Part shown: piece after piece, positions 5,099 to 6,689 of the stretch
How the letters are laid out: every line of letters begins with the position of its first letter
How positions within the stretch are numbered: position 1 is the first letter of the stretch
NCBI GenBank assembly: GCA_014376325.1
Contig: JACMRP010000210.1
Location: forward strand, 1-6,689
Length of the DNA: 6,689 nt
Direction of reading: 5' to 3'
DNA from: Pseudobdellovibrionaceae bacterium
GTDB lineage: Bacteria; Bdellovibrionota; Bdellovibrionia; Bdellovibrionales; Bdellovibrionaceae
Translations under genes and position numbers: made by a program
Notes under the pieces: model-generated
Database searches by the model: none
What the model saw: the letters and a program-made list of their open reading frames with translations, nothing else
What the model was told of the DNA's origin: nothing

Positions 5099-5923
5099 AT
5101 GTCTTTTCAGTACGTCGAAGAACACCGCGAATACCTCAAAACAGAATACCTGGTTCGCGCGCGGACGCGGCCATCGTATTCTCAGCGGGCCTTTGCGCGG
5201 GACATTGGCCTGAGTCCTTCGGCGCTGACGGATTACTTCAAGGGTCGCATTCGACTTACCAGCGGCCGCATCGCCCAAGTCAGCAAATCCATCGGGCTAA
5301 CGACGGAACAGCGTCAGCACTGGGTCGACCTTGTAGAGATGAAGTACGCCAAAACTCCGGACGTAAAAAAAATCAGCGAACTTCGCGTGAATGCGCGCAT
5401 CCAATCGCAGAACCACTCTATTACGGTGGACCAATTTAAATTGATATCGGAATGGTTTCACACGGCTTACTTAGAACTTATAAAAATGGATGCGGTGAAA
5501 TACTCAGACGTCAAACTGGCGTCCGGCGCGCTGAATATTCCCGTGCAGACCTTGCGAGTGGCCGTCAAACGACTCGAAAAAGCCGGGCTTTTGAAGGAAA
5601 ATGTGGAAGGTCTCTTTCAGGTGCTTAGCTTTCCCAAAAGCGGTGACGGGGCGCCCTCGATCGCGGTCCGGCAGTTCCAAACTCAGATGATAAAAAAAGC
5701 GCTTGCTGCTGTGGACGAGCAGTCACTCGGACGAAGCTTTACTGAGACCATTATGGTCGCTCTTCCGGAAGTGGAAGCGAAAAAAATATTTGCGGACCTT
5801 CAGACTTTGGCGCTTCGATATTTAGAACCGCACAGGATGTCCAAAACATCCGAAAAAGATTCGCTCTACTGTCTATCTTTGCAATTTTTTGACGTGCTCT
5901 CGAAAAAGGAGAATTCCAAATGA
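5099..5923 (+). CDS. TIGR02147/DUF4423-type DNA-binding regulator
   Basis: The 274-residue product follows the TIGR02147 family plan. An N-terminal helix-turn-helix region lies at about 27-68 (SQRAFARDIGLSPSALTDYF, then RIAQVSKSIGL). It is followed by the WFHTAYLELI segment at 119-128, a winged-helix-like stretch VQTLRVAVKRLEKAGLLKE at 149-167, a VRQFQTQMIKKAL segment at 190-202, and a C-terminal YCLSLQFFDVL motif at 257-267 akin to the family's YQLnlqlFPL. The family is abundant in Bdellovibrio and Fibrobacter and is presumed to regulate transcription; its targets are mostly unknown. ATG 5099 gives the usual family N-terminus (FQYVEEHREYLK). A GTG at 5051 would add 16 atypical residues. No Shine-Dalgarno is exposed. 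The 3' end overlaps the next gene by ATGA, so the two are co-transcribed and coupled. Confidence 0.85.
   Translation: MSFQYVEEHREYLKTEYLVRARTRPSYSQRAFARDIGLSPSALTDYFKGRIRLTSGRIAQVSKSIGLTTEQRQHWVDLVEMKYAKTPDVKKISELRVNARIQSQNHSITVDQFKLISEWFHTAYLELIKMDAVKYSDVKLASGALNIPVQTLRVAVKRLEKAGLLKENVEGLFQVLSFPKSGDGAPSIAVRQFQTQMIKKALAAVDEQSLGRSFTETIMVALPEVEAKKIFADLQTLALRYLEPHRMSKTSEKDSLYCLSLQFFDVLSKKENSK
5906..5911 (+). promoter_or_regulatory. Shine-Dalgarno of the secreted-protein gene, inside the regulator
   Basis: AAGGAG lies 8 nt before the ATG at 5920, within the last codons of the regulator. The strong site at an overlapping stop-start suggests that the secreted protein may be made at a higher level than the regulator. 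Confidence 0.8.
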
Positions 5924-6591
5924 ATAAAGTGTTCATCCTGATTTCTTTCATCGGTCTAAACTGCGCGCTTTCTGCACTTGCGAATGTTGGTGGCGGCGAT
6001 GCGGAAATGAAAATCGGCCAGATGGCTCCGGCCGCGGCGGTTTGGGCGAAAGCATGTAACGAAAATGCCGGACTTTGCGGGGACGTCGGGGTATTTACCG
6101 CGACGGACGCAAAGGCGCTGAGCCTGGCAGTCGGATTTGCGCCTGCCGGTGCGGGTTTACAAACTTGCGGCGCTTCGCAAGTGACGCTCGCTCAAGAAGA
6201 CCTTTATGTCGACGGACAGAAATCAAAACCAGAAATGGAACTCGCCCAAATGATGACGCAGCAAATGTTATTTTGCGGAGGCTGGCGGAAGTTTCGACTA
6301 CGCAAGTTAAATTTCGATCAGTTGCTCCCGGTTGCGCGGAAACTTTCCGAAATGCCGTTCGCGGCGTTGACGGGTAGAAATACGGACGTCCTCGTTGCGC
6401 TCGAAAGTCCACTGAACGCGCAAGAAATGTTAACGACCGCAATGAGCTGCAAAAACGTGCGCATCGGTGCTGCGGAGACGAACGGTTTTCACGTTCAATG
6501 TTTGGACGATCAAAATAAATCATTGGTCCTGGTTCGAAACGACGGGATCGGATTCAGATTCGTAGCTAAGCCGGACAGCGCTAACTATTAA
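5920..6591 (+). CDS. Cysteine-rich secreted protein coupled to the regulator
   Basis: The 223-residue product starts with a clear signal peptide: Met-Asn-Lys, a hydrophobic core, and ALA before residue 22, giving a mature N-terminus of NVGGGDAE. The signal contains Cys15 but preceded by Asn, so a lipobox is unlikely. The mature protein has six cysteines (46, 53, 83, 119, 177, 194), consistent with up to three disulfides in an exported protein. The region 30-120 is Ala/Gly/Met-rich with a predicted helical QMMTQQMLFCGGW stretch; the C-terminal third alternates like beta strands (DVLVALES, SLVLVRNDGIGFRFVA). I recognise no named family. Its start overlaps the regulator stop by ATGA with an AAGGAG site, so it is the likely effector or sensed partner of that regulator. 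It converges on the tRNA-Ala with 24 bp between them. Confidence 0.85.
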   Translation: MNKVFILISFIGLNCALSALANVGGGDAEMKIGQMAPAAAVWAKACNENAGLCGDVGVFTATDAKALSLAVGFAPAGAGLQTCGASQVTLAQEDLYVDGQKSKPEMELAQMMTQQMLFCGGWRKFRLRKLNFDQLLPVARKLSEMPFAALTGRNTDVLVALESPLNAQEMLTTAMSCKNVRIGAAETNGFHVQCLDDQNKSLVLVRNDGIGFRFVAKPDSANY

Positions 6592-6615
6592 GAAAAAATC
6601 CGTTAAAGAGCTCAG

Positions 6616-6688
6616 TGGAGATGACAGGGATTGAACCTGCGACCTGATGACTGCCAGCCATCCGCTCTCCCAGCTGAGCTACACCCCC
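6616..6688 (-). tRNA. tRNA-Ala, anticodon GGC
   Basis: On the minus strand all cloverleaf arms form over 73 nt. The acceptor GGGGGUG pairs with CAUCUCC, including the G3-U70 wobble that identifies alanine tRNAs. The D-arm is GCUC/GAGC, the anticodon stem GAUGG/UCAUC, and the T-arm GCAGG/CCUGU with the loop UUCAAUC. The loop CUGGCAG places GGC (6655-6653) at 34-36, reading GCC alanine codons. The discriminator is A73 at 6616. The CCA tail is not encoded (CTG follows), so it must be added after transcription. A T6 run at 6598-6593 downstream may aid termination, without a clear hairpin. Confidence 0.95.
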
Positions 6689-6689
6689 A

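Noticed and set aside
6095..6523. Minus-strand frame of 142 codons opposite the secreted protein
   Set aside because: Arg/Ser-rich low-complexity translation typical of an antisense shadow; the plus-strand gene has a signal peptide and Shine-Dalgarno.
6592..6615. Terminator between the secreted-protein gene and the tRNA
   Set aside because: There is a six-base A/T run but no stem next to it, only the short palindrome GAGCTC.
3837..6689. Genomic island inserted at the tRNA-Ala
   Set aside because: No integrase, no direct repeat of the tRNA 3' end elsewhere in the window, and the tRNA 3' end faces common-looking genes; evidence is insufficient.

Overview
The window looks like chromosomal DNA of a Bdellovibrionota-type (predatory deltaproteobacterial-like) bacterium with roughly balanced GC. 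The main clues are a TIGR02147/DUF4423-type regulator coupled to a small secreted protein, several short lipoproteins or exported proteins, and remnants of SGNH-hydrolase and DUF5648-repeat exported proteins. This assignment rests on recalled family distribution, not on a database search.

Layout, left to right. A putative lipoprotein gene on the minus strand enters from the left edge (start at 518). Across a 157-bp divergent gap lies a plus-strand gene for a variant PurD-like ATP-grasp ligase (676-1944). It converges, with 2 bp between stop codons, on a minus-strand trio: an RlpA-like septal lytic transglycosylase (3750-3382), an unrecognised 285-residue protein (3312-2455) and a 158-residue exported protein (2423-1947). 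Next, 3837-4991 is a decayed stretch on the plus strand. It holds a 5'-truncated, frameshifted SGNH/GDSL hydrolase followed by a broken lipoprotein with DUF5648-type repeats. A leader with several, partly competing, inverted repeats (5014-5098) precedes a TIGR02147-type regulator (5099-5923). The regulator overlaps, through ATGA, a cysteine-rich secreted protein (5920-6591). A tRNA-Ala(GGC) on the minus strand closes the window.

The clearest functional unit is the regulator plus secreted protein, which are translationally coupled. RlpA and the two genes after it may be co-transcribed, but the middle gene has its own good extended -10 box. Two genes, the PurD-like gene and the 285-residue gene, lack a Shine-Dalgarno and carry a TGnTAnnAT box 6 or 7 nt before ATG, the geometry of leaderless transcripts. 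The left lipoprotein and the secreted-protein gene have good Shine-Dalgarno sites instead. I see no CRISPR array, insertion sequence, phage module or recognised defence system. The most unusual items are the divergent PurD paralogue, the repeated leaderless-promoter geometry, and the hairpin-rich leader of the regulator.
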